Notes: generated from the sequence alone by a model not told the origin. Counted from the first letter of the stretch, positions 1 to 13,000 are shown. The stretch: 64,000 nucleotides of DNA from Chitinophaga sp. E66 (GCA_019285755.1 CP079103.1:1488001-1552000), one strand, 5' to 3'. Numbers and translations are program-made.

Positions 1-321
1 AACCTTTCGCTCACCTATATCAAACGCCTGGCCCGCGAAGGCCGGTTATTGCAGCATCTCCGTGATTTTACAGAAACATCCCGTACGGATGTGGCCGACC
101 AGGTCCAGTTCCGGGAAAGCGGTACGGTGATCGCCCGGGCGGTGGAAAGCCTGCCGCCACAGCAGCAACAGATCTACCGCCTCAGCCGGTACGACGGGCT
201 CTCCATCCCGGAGATCGCCGCCAGGATGGATCTGTCTCCCAATACGGTTAAAAATCACCTGGTCAGGGCCTTACAGACGGTCAGGACTTTCGTCCGCAAT
301 GCCGGATTGTTCTGGTTTTAG
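1..321 (+). CDS. ECF RNA polymerase sigma factor, C-terminal part
   Basis: The frame is open from base 1, so the start lies outside the window and about 106 C-terminal residues are visible. They hold the sigma-70 region 4 helix-turn-helix: SLPPQQQQIYRLSRYDGLS followed by IPEIAARMDLSPNTVKNHL, which recognises the -35 element. ECF factors of this type in Bacteroidota are held by a membrane FecR protein and released when an outer-membrane SusC/TonB receptor senses its ligand. A FecR gene and an STN-bearing SusC gene follow directly, which fits that role. The family call is firm; the regulon (the downstream sus genes) is inferred. Confidence 0.9.
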   Translation, partial: NLSLTYIKRLAREGRLLQHLRDFTETSRTDVADQVQFRESGTVIARAVESLPPQQQQIYRLSRYDGLSIPEIAARMDLSPNTVKNHLVRALQTVRTFVRNAGLFWF

Positions 322-411
322 GGAAAAAGAAAAATATTTTCGGATGGACTGGTCCTAACCTTCCTTTCGATAGTTATAGCATATATCGTTGTTGCAAATC
401 ACTATTCCACC

Positions 412-1573
412 ATGTTAGACGAAAAAAGGGACAAAGTGCGTCTCCTGCTGCGGGATTATTATACCGGCAGCATTGGAGATAACGACGCGGCAGATCTTGG
501 CGCCATGCTGCAGGACGGGCAATACGATGCCCTCGTGCAGGAGGTATTGGCTGAAATCTCCGCCGAAGTGGAGCCTATGGAACTGGATCCGTCCGACATG
601 GATCGGATGATGACCCGTCTGCAGGACACGAAGGCCCCGGCCCCATGCGCCCGGTTTACTGGCGCAGGATCGCCGCCGCCGCCGTGATCGTGCTGGCGCT
701 GGGAGCAACGGCATACCTGGCGCTACGCCCTTCGGCCGCGCCGCGCGATACAGTCCGCCACTTCGGCGGCGAAGCGATGCCTGGCAGCAACAAGGCCACG
801 CTGACGCTGGGAGACGGCAGCCTGCTGGATCTTACCGATGCGCAGAACGGTCAGCTGGCGGCGCAGGGCGGCAGCAACGCCATAAAGACGGATGCGGGAG
901 TACTGGCCTATCAGCAGGGAGCCGGCAGCGGGATGTGCAATATCACGTCCTCAGCACCCCGCGCGGCGGGCAGTACCGCCTCACCCTGCCAGACGGTACG
1001 GTGGTTTGGCTGAACGCCGGGAGCGCACTGCGTTATCCTACCGTGTTCAAAGGGAAGGAGCGCACCGTGGAGCTAAAAGGCGAAGCTTATTTTGATGTAG
1101 CGGCCAATGCGAACCAGCCCTTCAAAGTGAAGGTGCAGGATGGTGTGGATGTGTTGGTACTGGGTACCGGGTTCAACATCTCGGCCTATGCCGACGAGCC
1201 GGGCAGCCGCACGACCCTCGTGGAAGGCGCTGTGCTGGTGCGGAAAGGAGAGGATCAGCAATTACTGAAGCCCGGCCAGGAAGCCCTGGCGGCAGATGGC
1301 GCCATCCGGTTTAATCCGCAGGCGGATATCGAAATGGCGACGGCCTGGAAGAACGGGCAGTTCCTTTTCCGGGATGCGCCCATCGGGACCGTAATGAAAC
1401 AATTATCCCGTTGGTATGACGTGGATGTAGCATATGAAGAAGGATCGGTAAAAGAGATGTTTAACGGCACGATCCCGCGGGATGTTCCGCTGTCGAAAGT
1501 GCTGGAATTATTGGAACTGACAGGACTAGTACACTTTACAATCAAAGGAAATACAGTGACTGTAGCGCCCTGA
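412..1573 (+). CDS. FecR family anti-sigma factor (frame-broken)
   Basis: Single-pass inner-membrane anti-sigma factor of about 387 codons. The cytoplasmic N-terminus (MLDEKRDKVRLLLRDYYTG) is followed by a membrane segment around 660-720 (AAAAVIVLALGATAYLAL). The periplasmic FecR domain carries the typical LPDGTVVWLNAGSALRYP and GEAYFDV motifs, and the C-terminus (VDVAYEEGSV...FNGTIPRD...LSKVLELLELTG) is the STN-like region common in Bacteroidota FecR. Frame changes near 630-645 and 930 split it into three pieces that read as one protein. It lies 90 bp after the sigma gene and 83 bp before susC, so it very likely couples the two. The intergenic gap shows no clear promoter. Confidence 0.88.
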
Positions 1574-1656
1574 TGACAGCTGCATCGGGTTAGCAGACAT
1601 GAGATCTGAATCGCAGGTATTCGTTTTTATTTTATTTATCACCCAAAATCGAATTT

Positions 1657-4600
1657 ATGTATTCATGCGCCTGGCGCCAGGCGGATCGGGGATTCTTATG
1701 CCACCCGGCCATCCGCAAGGCTTTCCGTATGCTGACGTTCTTCCTGATGATCATCGCCGCGGGCTCCGCAGCCCGTGCTCAGGAACTTTCCTGCAGTTCC
1801 GGAACGAGCCTTTTGTGAAAGTGCTGAAGTCGATCGAAAAACAGAGCGGCTACACCTTTATCTATGGCAAAAACCAACTGGACAACGCCAAACCCGTTAC
1901 CGTGAACCTCCGGACCGCTACGCTTAAAGAAGCGCTGGAGGCCTGTTTCAAAAACCAACCATTAACTTATGCCCTGCAGGAACCGAAGTTCATCGTTATC
2001 CAGAACCGGACCATCCTGTATTCGTCTCCCGGCTCCGAAACGCCCAATGCGCCCGTCAACCTCGCCGGCCGCGTAACGGATGAGGACGGGGCGCCCATGC
2101 CCGGCGTTACCGTGAGAGCGGTGAATAACAGCCCGATGGGCGTAACCCGCATGACCACCACCGACGAAGACGGGCGGTTCGTGATCCCTATGTCGCACAA
2201 CCCGCAGCTGATCTTCAGCTTCATCGGGTACGAGCCTTTGCCATCACCCCCAAATCTTTTGCTTCGCTGAACATCAGGCTGAAACGCGCAGCGGCCAAAC
2301 TGGAGGAAATGGTGATCACCGGCTATACCGCTAAATCGGCCAAAGAACTGACCGGCGCGGTGCAGAAGGTGACCGGCGAACAGCTCCGCAACAGCGTTAC
2401 TACCCCCAATGCCTTGTCGATGCTCAAAGGCAAGACGACCGGTTTGTATATCACAGAAACTTCCGGTGAATCCGGGGCCAAGGGGCAGGTCATCGAAAGG
2501 GGCAGTCCTCCATGGCAACGCCAACCAACAGTTACTTCGGCCCGCTGTTCGTCGTGGATGGCGTGATAACCAACTATACCAGCCTGCAGGACGCGGTGAA
2601 CCCCGCGGATGTGGAAGACATTACCATCCTGAAAGACGCATCGTCTACCGCCATCTACGGATCGCGCGCGGCGCAGGGCGTGATCGTGGTAACGACCCGC
2701 AGGGGAAAGACAGGCCGTACGTTTGTCAACCTCAATATGCAATACGGCGCCATCCAGCCCGTGCGCGCCATCCGGTTCATGAACACGACCGAACTGATCG
2801 GGTTCATGGACAAGCAGATGCAGCGCTACTGGGAGCAAACGCCTTCCATACAGGCTCAGTTCCCCAATGTGAATGACTTTGTCAGGAGCGGCGCACATAC
2901 AACGACGCGGACAAGAACAACAACTTCAACTGGGAAGACGCCATCTACAGCAACGGTAATTTCCGGAACACCGAGCTGAACATCCAGAGCGGAAATGACA
3001 AGACTCGCTTTTATGGCGGCGTGGCCTGGTATAAAGAAAACGGTGCGTTGTACGATAACGGCTTCGACAGGAAGAGCCTCCGGGTCAATATCGACCAGAA
3101 AGTAAGCGATAAGTTTTCCGTAGCCGTGAACCTTAGTTCTATCATCGATAAAACGACCCGTCGCAACGGCGTTCCTGAACTATACATGATCCAGCCGTTC
3201 CAGAACCCTTATAATGCGGATGGTTCCATGCCCGACAGCCTGCCGGTAAAGCAATCCAATAATTACGGCCCCATGTTCCAGACCTGGACGCAGAACTTCC
3301 TCGCGGAAGCGGATTACGATAATACGGCGGTGACGGACGTACAGAACCACCTGGGCGCCATCAAGCTGCGGTACGACATCAAACCCTGGCTGTTCGTGCA
3401 ATCCGCGAACTCGGTCAACTACATGGGCACCCGTTTCAATTCTTACCTCGATCCCCGTACCTATTCCGGTAAATATGGGGATACCCTTACCTGTTTACCC
3501 CGGTAAGTCCGGTGCTGCCCAATGGTACGCTCACAATCCGGGATACGCGGTATACCGATTACCTGACATCGAACACCCTCAACTTCCGTAAATCCTTCGG
3601 GCGGCATTCCGTAGCGGCGCTCCTGGGTCAGGAATGGGGCAAGCGGACGACGGAAGTGACGAGCGCGGACATGTACAACGTGATGCCCGGCGAGCGCAAT
3701 GCCGGAGCCGCCAGGGCTATGGCAGTGCCGTATACCTGGCGTACCTGTTGCCTTCTACACCTCCGGCTACGCCGATAGGCAGTTACAACGAGCGGGCCAC
3801 CTTCTCCGTTTTCGGACAGGCGGACTATAACTACGACCAGAAGTACTTCGCGGCAGCGTCCGTTCGCTCGGATGCCACCACCAACTTCGGGCGCGACAAA
3901 CGCTATGGTACCTTCTACTCCGTGAGCGGCGGCTGGTTATTATCGAACGAAGCGTTCCTGAAAGGCAACGGTACCATCAATAACCTGAAGCTCCGCGCGG
4001 TGTATGGTACTTCCGGCCGCGATCTGGGAGATGGCTACCTGAATACGACTTTTTATAGCGACAGCCGCCGGTACGGTTCCGTTGACAACCTCGGCTCCAC
4101 GATCTCCCAGCTGGAGAACCCCGCCATTTCCTGGGAAACGATGTACAGCACGAACGTTGGGATAGACCTGGGCGTTTGGAACCGCATCGACCTGACGGCT
4201 GATTTCTACCGCAAGCGCAGCGCTGGCCTCTTGCAGAACGTGAACCTCACATCTGCACAGGGATCACTGAGCCAGTACCAGAATATCGGGAGATCATCAA
4301 CCGTGGGGTAGAACTGATGCTGAATGCGCATGTCGTGAAAACGAAAGACTTCAACTGGTATGCGAATTTCAATATCAGCTTCAACAAGAACCACATATCC
4401 GCCCTGTACCAGGATTCCCTGCGCGACAGCTACTCCAACGCTTACTACCGCAAGATCGGGAGGATATCAACGTGATCAAGGCGATCACATTCATCGGCAT
4501 CAACCCGGATAACGGGAATATGATCCACCGGAACTATGACGCTTCCGGAAAGCCGGTCGAGGTGGAAGGCATTGGCAGTACTACGAACCTGGCGAACTGG

Positions 4601-5151
4601 GAGACGGTGGGCTCTGCTACGCCTAAGTTCTTCGGCGGGTTCACCAATACGTTTAAATACAAGCAATTTACACTGAGCGCGGAATGGTGGTTCCAATACG
4701 GCAACTACGTGATGATGTCTTTGGTGAACAACTTCCAGTCTGCCACAGCGCCCCGCCTGGCCGCAACAACGTGGTGTTCGGCGAAAACCAAAGGCTATGG
4801 CAGGGCAAGGGCGATACGCAAGCCAATTACCCGGACGTGTTCAGTACCAACGCGAATGCATGGAGCGCTTTGACGTACCGTTCTTCCCGGCTTTGGGGCG
4901 ATGCGAGCCACCTGCGCCTGCGCAATGTACGCTTCTCTTATGAAGTGCCTGACGCATTGCTGCGCAAGCTCAGGATCCGGCAGCTCACGGCGTATGTAAG
5001 CGGCGACAACCTGGCTGTGATCAAACGGAAAGACTTTGTAGGGGCCGATCCGGAAGGCGCGTCCTGGGTTCCAGCACTGCATACAGCGGTGTAGGCACTT
5101 CTTTCGCGAACCCCGCAGGTTCCTGGCAGGTATCAACGTAGGCTTTTAACA
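1657..5151 (+). CDS. SusC-like TonB-dependent outer-membrane transporter with STN domain (frame-broken)
   Basis: About 1,165 codons, the usual SusC size. I chose ATG 1657 because that frame gives a long N-terminal leader and the hydrophobic signal MLTFFLMIIAAGSAARAQ. Domains in order: STN (FRNEPFVKVLKSIEKQSGY), carboxypeptidase-regulatory-like beta-sandwich (AGRVTDEDGAPMPGVTV), TonB plug with the family signature (ILKDASSTAIYGSRAAQGV), then the barrel ending in AGINVGF. It should import an oligomer together with the SusD lipoprotein 13 bp downstream, and the STN domain should signal to FecR. About eleven frame changes (near 1790, 2235, 2505, 2893, 3490, 3735, 4290, 4458, 4755, 5060, 5115) interrupt it. 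At 5115 one missing C in a CCCC run explains the break. Confidence 0.9.
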
Positions 5152-5164
5152 TCAAACCCGACAC

Positions 5165-6630
5165 ATGAAATCTATCATAAGATATATCGCGGCGGCCGGC
5201 ATTTTGCTCACCGGCAGCGCCTGCAACAAAGAACTCGACAAGCTGCGGCCGCATAACGTAACGTACGAGGAGCAGCAATTCGCTACGCCGGAAGGCTTTA
5301 AGAAGGCGGTATTCGGCGCATATGCCGCCGTTGCCGGCGCGGCGGTAACAGGAACCAGCTTCAATTTCAATGATATGCAGCTGTTCTTCTCCGAAGCGCA
5401 CGGCAATAACATCAAAGCACTGGACGCGGGCGTGAACCGGTATACGGACGCATTTAATTTCCTGAACTCCGGGGAGAAGGACCTGTCATACACTTACGAA
5501 TACTGGCGCGGGGCGTATAATGCCTCCCTGCTGATCAATAAGATCCTGGGTAACGTAAAAGACGGGGAAACCAGCCCGGTGATCCTGCAGGCAAAAGGGG
5601 AGGCGTTGTTTCTCCGGGCGTACGTTTACTTCAACCTCATCCGCCTGTACGGCAAGCCGTATTACCAGAACGCAGGAAATAACCCGGGAGTAATGCTGAT
5701 CACGACCGATAATAACGGCACTTCGTTTGCGCCGACGCGCGCTACCGTGAAAGCGGTATACGACCAGGTGATCGCGGATCTCAATACTGCCTTGCCGTTG
5801 CTGAAAGCTAATGCGGGCAATGCTTATGCCACGCGCTATGCGGCTTTTGGTTTATTGTCGAGGGTGTACCTCTACATGGGCGGTACGTTTGCCGGGCCGG
5901 ACGCCAATGCAAATAAAAAGGCACGGGAGTATGCGGATTCGGTGATACTGAACGGCGGTTATACGCTGCTGCAGGATGCGGCATATACCAGCTATTACAG
6001 CACCGACGCCCCGGGTAATAAAGAGGATATTTTTGCCGTCAATACCCAGCAGCACCAGGGGCTCATCGCCAACCTGTTCGCCATGCCGTCGCAGATCAAT
6101 TACACGGGTGGGTTATATCGCCCGTCGCCCGACCTGCTTTCGCTCCTCCGGCCGAACGACCTGCGCCGCCAGTTCTACAAGCGCAACGTAACGCCGGGAT
6201 GGCCGAACGATTCACTGGCCACGGTGAAGTACATGATCAATTATGTGTCGCTTTACAGCGTTTCGCCCTATCGTTACCTGCGCCTGGCAGAGATCTACCT
6301 GAACCGTGCGGAAGCCGCCGTGAAAGCGGGGATAATGCCGCGGCGCTGACAGACCTCAACGTGATCCGCCGGCGCGCGGGGATCGGGGATACTTCCAACA
6401 TCACCGGCCTTCCTTTGTTCAACGAGATACTCAAACAACGGAGGATCGAACTGGCGTTTGAAGGACATGTGAGCTACGACTATTTCCGGAACGGGCTGCC
6501 TATGGTGCGGGATTATGCTTCCGGGAACTCCGGGGCCATGACCATTCAGCCCACAGATCCAAAAGTGTTGATGCGCATCCCGTCTGACGAGATCACCGGC
6601 AATCCCAACCTTTCCCAAAACGAACAATAA
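5165..6630 (+). CDS. SusD/RagB-like nutrient-binding lipoprotein (frame-broken)
   Basis: Surface lipoprotein of about 488 codons that caps the SusC channel and binds the substrate. The lipobox is visible in IAAAGILLTGSACNKELD. Family landmarks follow: the RAYVYFNLIRLYGKPYY helix of the TPR-rich SusD fold, YRYLRLAEIYLNRAEAA near the C-terminus, and RRIELAFEGHVSYDYFR, which aligns with the usual ...R..ELAFEG..W.DL.R motif. One frame change near 6332 moves the last about 95 residues to another frame. It sits 13 bp behind susC and 10 bp before the thioredoxin gene, consistent with one operon. The substrate cannot be read from the sequence. Confidence 0.92.
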
Positions 6631-6640
6631 AATCAAGACC

Positions 6641-7797
6641 ATGAAGAAAATCCTTTCCATCTCGATGATAGCCCTGGGCTGTTTCCTGGACGCCGGCGCA
6701 CAGGGGACGTTCACGCTCGAAGGGCGGTTCTCCGGCGGCGATCTTCCCTACATTTACCTCAGGTATCCCGGCGCCGGCGGCAAATATATCAATGACAGCA
6801 CCCCGGTTAAAAATGGCCGGTTTGCATTTAAAGGCGCGGTAGACGGGCCGGTATATGCCAGCCTGAACGGGAAACTGAAATCGCGCGGGATGGATGATCC
6901 CAATATCCAGTTCTTTTTCCTCGAACCGGGCAAAACAACGGTATCGGTACAAGAAGGCCAATTCAAGGAAATGGCCATCAAAGGCGGCGCGGTACAAAGT
7001 GATTACGACGCCCTCAACCGCCAGAAAGCGCCACTTAAAAAGCAATGGGAGCCGTTCTTCCGGGCGTTGGACTCCGTGAATAAGATCGATAACTTCAAGT
7101 TTCAGGAGATGAAATCCGGGTTGAAGCCTTACCAGGAAGAAATGGAGAAGATCGATATGGCTTATATCGATAAACATCCCGGCACTTTCCTGAGCGCTTT
7201 CTTGCTTCGTAGCTACGCCTATACCATGCCGACCGGAAAGCTGCAGGCATATTACGATCAGTTCCCGGAATCCATCCGTAAAGGGAACGCCAAAAGCGTA
7301 GGCGACGAGCTGGACCGCAGGAAGATCGGCGTACCCGGCACTACGGCATTCGCATTCGCATCCACGGATATCAACGGACAGCCTTTCAATATGGCCGATC
7401 TGAAAGGGAAATACGTGTTGATCGATTTCTGGGCCAGCTGGTGCCTTCCCTGCCGCAAAGGGAACCCCATCTGAAGACGCTATATGCGCAGTATAAAGAA
7501 AAAGGACTGGAGATCGTTGGCGTGTCTGACGACGACAGCAAACCGGATGCATGGCGCAAAGCCGTGAACGACGACGGGATCGGCATCTGGAAGCATGTTC
7601 TTCGCGGTATGGACCGCGAGAAGCTCATGGCAGGCATATACAATCCTAATGACCTAAGCAAACGATATGGTATCGCTTCGCTTCCGACAAAGGTACTCAT
7701 CGACCCGGACGGCCAGATCATTGGCCGGTTCGAAGGCGGCGACCGGGACGATGCAATGATGGATGCTCAATTAGAGCGTTTGCTGGGCGGGAAATAA
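6641..7797 (+). CDS. Exported TlpA-like thioredoxin with DUF4369-type N-terminal domain, copy 1 (frame-broken)
   Basis: About 385 codons with the signal peptide MKKILSISMIALGCFLDAGAQ. The N-terminal half (TFTLEGRFSGGDLPYIYLRY) is the DUF4369-type beta domain. The C-terminal half is an AhpC-TSA/TlpA thioredoxin fold with the redox motif WASWCLPC and the cis-proline loop at GIASLPTKVLIDPDG. Such proteins usually act as periplasmic disulfide reductases or peroxidase-like enzymes; the specific client is unknown. One frame change lies just after the CxxC motif, near 7462. The neighbouring gene is a diverged copy, and both follow a SusCD pair, an arrangement often seen in Chitinophaga and Pedobacter relatives. 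Confidence 0.88.
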
Positions 7798-7828
7798 TGT
7801 GAATAAAAGACCTTATATTACTGAGAAT

Positions 7829-8934
7829 ATGAAAACAATTACACAGGCGCTCGCCTGTTGCCTGCTGAGTTTGACCGCGCTGTCGCAGGATGCGGTGTTG
7901 GACGGGAAGATCAAAGGGATACCCGACGGTGTGAAAGTATACCTTCGCGCATTCAATGCAGGAGGAAGGGGCGATTCCGCGGTTGCGAAGGGCGGTACTT
8001 TCCGTATAAAAACCCCGGTTCCTGAAGAGGATATTTACCTGTTAAGCGCCGGAAACGACCGCATGGCCCGCCATAGCGCTGTGCTGATATACCTTGAGCC
8101 CGGTTCGCTGAAAGTCTCGGGAAACGGCCCGATGATGAAAGATGTAAAGTTTTCGGGACCGGCATACGCCACAGACCTCAACAGCCTGGCAGCGCTGAAT
8201 AGTACGCCTTTGTTCGAAAAAAGGGCGGCGTTGGCCGAGCAGATGAACGCAGCCTATCAGGCCAAAGATACCGTTGCCCTGCAGTCGATGCGGCCGGAAT
8301 ACCAGCGTTTGGATTCCGCGATTACGGTAGTGTATGAACGCTGGATCGACGATCACAAATCTTCGCCCGTCAGCGCGATGGCGTTGTCGTTCTTTGTGCG
8401 CTACAGGGATATGGAGAAGCTCGAAAAGCGCCTCAAGGACCTGGAGCCCTCCGCCAAAAAGAACGCCATGGCCAGGAAAATGCAGCATAGCGTAGACGCC
8501 GCCAAGGCTACCGCTATCGGCAAAATAGCGCCGGAATTCACGCAGAACGATACACTGGACAAGCCTGTCGCCCTCAAAGACTTCCGCGGCAAATACCTGC
8601 TGATCGACTTCTGGGCCAGCTGGTGCGTACCCTGCCGCCACGAGAACCCTGCCGTAGTAAAGGCATTCCAGCGCTTCAAAGACAAGAATTTCACGGTGCT
8701 GGGCGTTTCGCTGGACCGCCAGGGCGATAAGGACAAATGGCTTAAAGCGATCCACGACGACAACCTCGCCTGGACGCATGTGTCCGATCTCAATTGGTGG
8801 GACAATGCCGTATCGCGCCAATATGATATCCGATCCATTCCGCCAACTACCTCCTCGATCCGGAAGGCCGGATCATCGGGAAGAACCTGAGAGGGGAGGA
8901 GCTGGAAAAGAAATTGGCTGAAGTACTGCTTTAA
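7829..8934 (+). CDS. Exported TlpA-like thioredoxin with DUF4369-type N-terminal domain, copy 2 (frame-broken)
   Basis: Tandem paralogue of the preceding gene, about 368 codons. I prefer ATG 7829 (MKTITQALACCLLSLTALSQ, a clear signal peptide) over an in-frame GTG at 7799. The N-terminal beta domain (LDGKIKGIPDGVKVYLRAF) is followed by a long helical linker and the thioredoxin domain with LLIDFWASWCVPCRHENPA. The active site CVPC is intact. A frame change near 8845 displaces the last about 30 residues (LLDPEGRIIGKNLRG), including the segment after the cis-proline. A strong hairpin terminator lies about 20 bp downstream, so this is probably the last gene of the first sus operon. Confidence 0.87.
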
Positions 8935-8956
8935 CCAATGCTCCTGAAATTGAGAA

Positions 8957-8981
8957 GGGCGGCCAAAACGGCCGCCTTTTT
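8957..8981 (+). terminator. Rho-independent terminator after the first sus operon
   Basis: A perfect 7-bp stem (GGCGGCC at 8958-8964, GGCCGCC at 8970-8976) with loop AAAAC is followed by TTTTT. It lies about 20 bp after the second thioredoxin gene and before the lactate dehydrogenase gene, so it separates the two transcription units. Confidence 0.85.
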
Positions 8982-9036
8982 CATTTGATGAGGATAGTCA
9001 TTGGCCGGTTTCCGCAGGTTTTGTATTTTCATCCAT

Positions 9037-10034
9037 ATGAAAATGCTATTCTTCTCCGCCAAACCATACGACAAGCAGTTCTTCTCCCGCGCCAACGAAA
9101 AACACGGCTTTGAACTGGAATTCCTGGAAACGCATCTTGGCCCGCATATCGTGAATGCCGTGGACGACGGAACGCCCGTGATCTGTACGTTCGTGAACGA
9201 TAAGCTGACGGAAGAGGTGATCGGCATCCTGGCCGCTAAAGGCGTGAAGGTGCTGGCGCTGCGATGCGCGGGTTTCAACAATGTGAACCTGGAGGCGGCG
9301 AAACAATACGGCATCCGTGTGTGCAGGGTGCCTGCCTATTCTCCGGAAGCAGTGGCGGAACACGCCCTGGCGATGTTGCTGACATTGGTCCGCAAGACCC
9401 ATAAGGCATACAACCGCGTGCGCGAACAGAACTTCGCGCTGAACGGATTGCTGGGCTTTAATCTCCATGGAAAAACGATAGGCGTCATCGGGACGGGCAA
9501 GATCGGCAAGGCTTTTGCAAGATCATCGCCGGGTTCGGTTGCCGGGTGCTGGCATCGGATCCCTATCCGGATCAGGAATTGCAGGCGGCGGGCGTGGAGT
9601 ACCTGCCGCTGGATGAACTGATGACTTCGGCAGATATCATTTCTTTACATTGCCCCCTTGTGCCGGAAAACAAATACCTCATCAACCGGGAAACGCTCCG
9701 CCGCATGAAACGCGGCGTAACCATCATCAATACCAGCCGTGGCGGCCTGCTGCATACCGCCGACGTGATCGACAGCCTGAAGTCCGGCCAGATCGCCTAT
9801 CTCGGCATCGATGTATATGAACAGGAGGAGAAACTCTTCTTCAAAGACCTCTCCGGCAGCATTATCGAAGACGATACCATCCAGCGGCTGATGAGCTTCC
9901 CCAATGTGCTCGTGACAGGGCACCAGGCATTCTTTACGGAAGAGGCGCTCCAGCAGATCGCAGAGATCACGTTGCGAAGCGTGGACCAGCTGATAAACGG
10001 GAAAGCGGTGAACGAAGAAGTGATCCTCGTATAG
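9037..10034 (+). CDS. ldhA: D-lactate dehydrogenase / D-2-hydroxyacid dehydrogenase (frame-broken)
   Basis: Cytoplasmic NAD-dependent enzyme interconverting pyruvate and D-lactate, about 332 codons, the usual length. ATG 9037 (MKMLFFSAKPYDKQFF) matches the family N-terminus; an in-frame TTG at 9001 is less likely. The nucleotide-binding glycine motif is GVIGTGKIGKAF. The catalytic residues are recognisable: Arg in NTSRGGLLHT, Glu in DVYEQEEKLFF and His in LVTGHQAFFTEEAL, the last being typical of D-lactate dehydrogenases rather than other family members. One frame change near 9520 follows the Rossmann motif. It is a single gene, convergent with the ATPase gene that ends 18 bp away. Confidence 0.9.
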
Positions 10035-10051
10035 CGCCGTCCCGTTTTATT

Positions 10052-13000
10052 TTATGCTTTTACCTGTGCGATCGCCCGTGCGATCGCCTCGAGGTGCTCA
10101 TTGAAGGAGCTCAGGTGCTGCAACATTTGTCCGGATGCATCTGTGGATGCCAACCCGCCAAACTTGTTGTTTTTCCGGAAGACCTCCAGTATCTGCTCCC
10201 AGCGACGGGTATCCGCATCTGTGAGGAGCCCGGCAATCTCTTTCATTTTTAGCAGGTTCGACTCGGCGTCTGAAGTGAGCGTCTGGGATTCGCTCTCGTA
10301 GTGGGAACGGATGAGCGTGGCGATTTCTTCGGTGTTCATGAGCGGCACCACTCTTCCCGCCAGTTTGTTCATATTTCGGTAAGAACCCTGCAGCTTGAAG
10401 GGAGGCTCGGTCCGATAAGCGTCTTTCATCGCCGCGCTGGCGATGTATTGCGCATTTACGCGGATGACGATATCGCGGATGCGCATGATGTTGCGCAAAA
10501 CGGCGATGGCATCTTCTGTTTCCTGGCGATTGTAATTGCCTTCCAGTTCCGGCAGCAGCTCGGCGCTGCTTTCGATATAACCGATCAGTTTATACAGATC
10601 TTCAAAACTCCGGTTGGCGATGCGTTGCAGGTAACTGTTTTCGGCGACCGCATTCTCTATCAGGCTCAGCCTGAACAATTCCGCCGATCCGCCTACTACA
10701 TCGCCCAGGTTGTACACGTCTGCCCGGTTAGACAGCATATCAGGTATCTTAAACTGTTCACCGCTTTCCGTATAAGGGTTGCCCGCCATGACAACGCAGA
10801 ACCGTTTGCCGCGAAGGTCGTAAGTTTTGCTCTCTCCTTCGAAAATACCGTCCATTTTACGTTGACCGTCGGCCAGGGAGATGAATTTTTGCAGGAACTC
10901 AGGGCTGCAGTGCTGGATGTCGTCGATATACAACATCACGTTATCGGCCATTTCGAAAGAAAGGTTGATCTTCTTTAATTCCTCACGGGCTCCTGAGGTG
11001 GTGGCTTCCAGCGGATCAATGGATGTGATGCCGTGGCCGATGGTAGGACCGTTGATCTTCACGAAATGCAGTCCCATGGTTTTAGCCAGGTATTCCATCA
11101 GGGTGGTTTTACCATAGCCCGGCGGCGATACCAGCAGGAGCATGCCCATGCGGGCCGTCCGCTTATCGTCTCCCGCCGTACCGATCTGTTTGGCGAGATT
11201 AGCGCCGATCAGGGGAAGTAAACTTCGCTGATAAGCCGGTTGCGAACGAAGGAGCTTAACACCTTGGGTTCGAATTCTCGTATTTTCAATTGCTGCCGGT
11301 AGGCGGCGGTCAGCTGTTCTTTTTCCTGGTTGAAGGACCTGAATGCGGGTACGGTCGTTGTGAAATAAGCCTGCATCTTCTGCTGGAAGGAGTGGAAATG
11401 CAGGAGGTATTTTCCTCCTTCCCCGATAACGGCGTGCGTGCCTTTAAGGCCTTCCAGCTGTAGTGAGTCGGAAGCAGGCCTTTCTTTATAGGGATGATCC
11501 GCAAACAACAGCAGGCATACGGCTTCGTCGAGGTATTGATCATCCGTACCGGCGGCCTGGGTCTTCACGAATGCGTCCAGCCAGCCCCGGATGACGCGGA
11601 AGCGTTCGGTTGTGCTGAAGGCGGGATTGGAGGCTTCCTGGAGGAAAAGTTCCGCGCGTTTCTGAGCGTGGAGGTATTCTTTAAAGTCTTTTTGATCCTT
11701 GCGGCTTGTTGGCTGCACGTGAATTGCGGGCCCTGGGAAAGCTCCTGGTACAGGTAATTGGCCACCTCGTCTGCATGAGCAGGGTACTTGCCCCTGATGC
11801 TGCCAGGTAGCGTGCCGCGATCTCCGCTTCCGCGAACGTGGCGTGGCTATCCGGGAAGCATTGCCGGATGGCGTGAGCGGCGGAGATCAGTTGCAGTAGT
11901 TTGGCTTGTGCGGGTTCGTCCTGGCTATGCCAGAAAAGTTGTCCGCCACGCGCAATGCCGGCGAAAACTGAAGGATGCCCAGCGCTTCGCGCAGCTTCCG
12001 CAATCCCTGGTAAATAACTGCGGCGTCCGTATTGTGAACGCCTTTCAGGTAAGCGGCGGCATAATCCCGCTCAGTCTGCCCGTCGATGTAGGCAGCGTAG
12101 TCCCAGTCCGTTCCATGGCGCAGGCTTTCATTCATCGCCTGGTAAGACAGGTATTCGCTTCTATAAACGGCTGCGTTTTCTGAAATGAGTTCCTGGTCCC
12201 AGATGGCCCGGTGGCGGTTGAGGGATTCCGCGGAAACTTCTTTGTAAAAGCTCGTCCCGGTGAGGTGATAGAACAGCCGGTCGTTGCGCCGGACCATGGT
12301 AAGGTCGAGCACCTGTTTGTTGATGACGAACTTATGTTTGCCAAGCGAAATGATGTGCTGTCCGTCGGCAAAGAGATCTGCTTTGTCTTTCAGGTTGCGC
12401 AGCGCCGTTTCTGGGCTACCTTCGTGAGGTTCGCCAGGTTCTCCGCCTTCGCCACATCTCCCAGTCCTTTGAGGTCCTCTACCAGTTCCCTGACCTTTTC
12501 GATCATCATGTCGCTGGAGAAGAATGCGTAGATGCTTTCTTTATCTGTGAATGACTGCGCTTTGTTTTCGATATTCTTCAATACCCGGATTCCGATCTGC
12601 TCCAGGGCGGAAGCGCGCTTGTTGATCTGTGCGATCAGTTGTTCCTTTCGCCCGTTGAATGCCTTGATCACTTCATCGCGCTTGTCGGCGATCTTGAGGA
12701 CGAACTCTTCGAATTCGGCGAACCGGCTTTCGAGCTCTTCGATCTGGATGCTGATCCGGGCGAAATAGTCGTCGCACTTTTCAGGGGTTACAGACAGATC
12801 GAGGAAGTTGACGATGCTTTGGTCGAGCAGGGTCAGCTGTGCGTGGAACTCTCCGGTGGATTCTTTGGACCGGAGGGCGGTAACGGTGCGCACCAGGCTG
12901 GCTTTGACCTCGTTCAGCGATGCGAATATCAGGATATCTTCTCGATGATCTGGGTGGTCTTGGTCGTATCGTCGATCTTCAGGCTGTTGAGGATGCCGAT

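Noticed and set aside
9001..9036. Upstream TTG start (9001) and a TTG-N20-TATTTTC promoter for the lactate dehydrogenase gene
   Set aside because: The extra residues do not resemble the family N-terminus, and the promoter match is too weak (no final G).
10301..10978. 225-codon plus-strand frame opposite the ATPase domain
   Set aside because: The minus strand here carries intact Walker A, Walker B and sensor motifs; the plus frame has no recognisable features.
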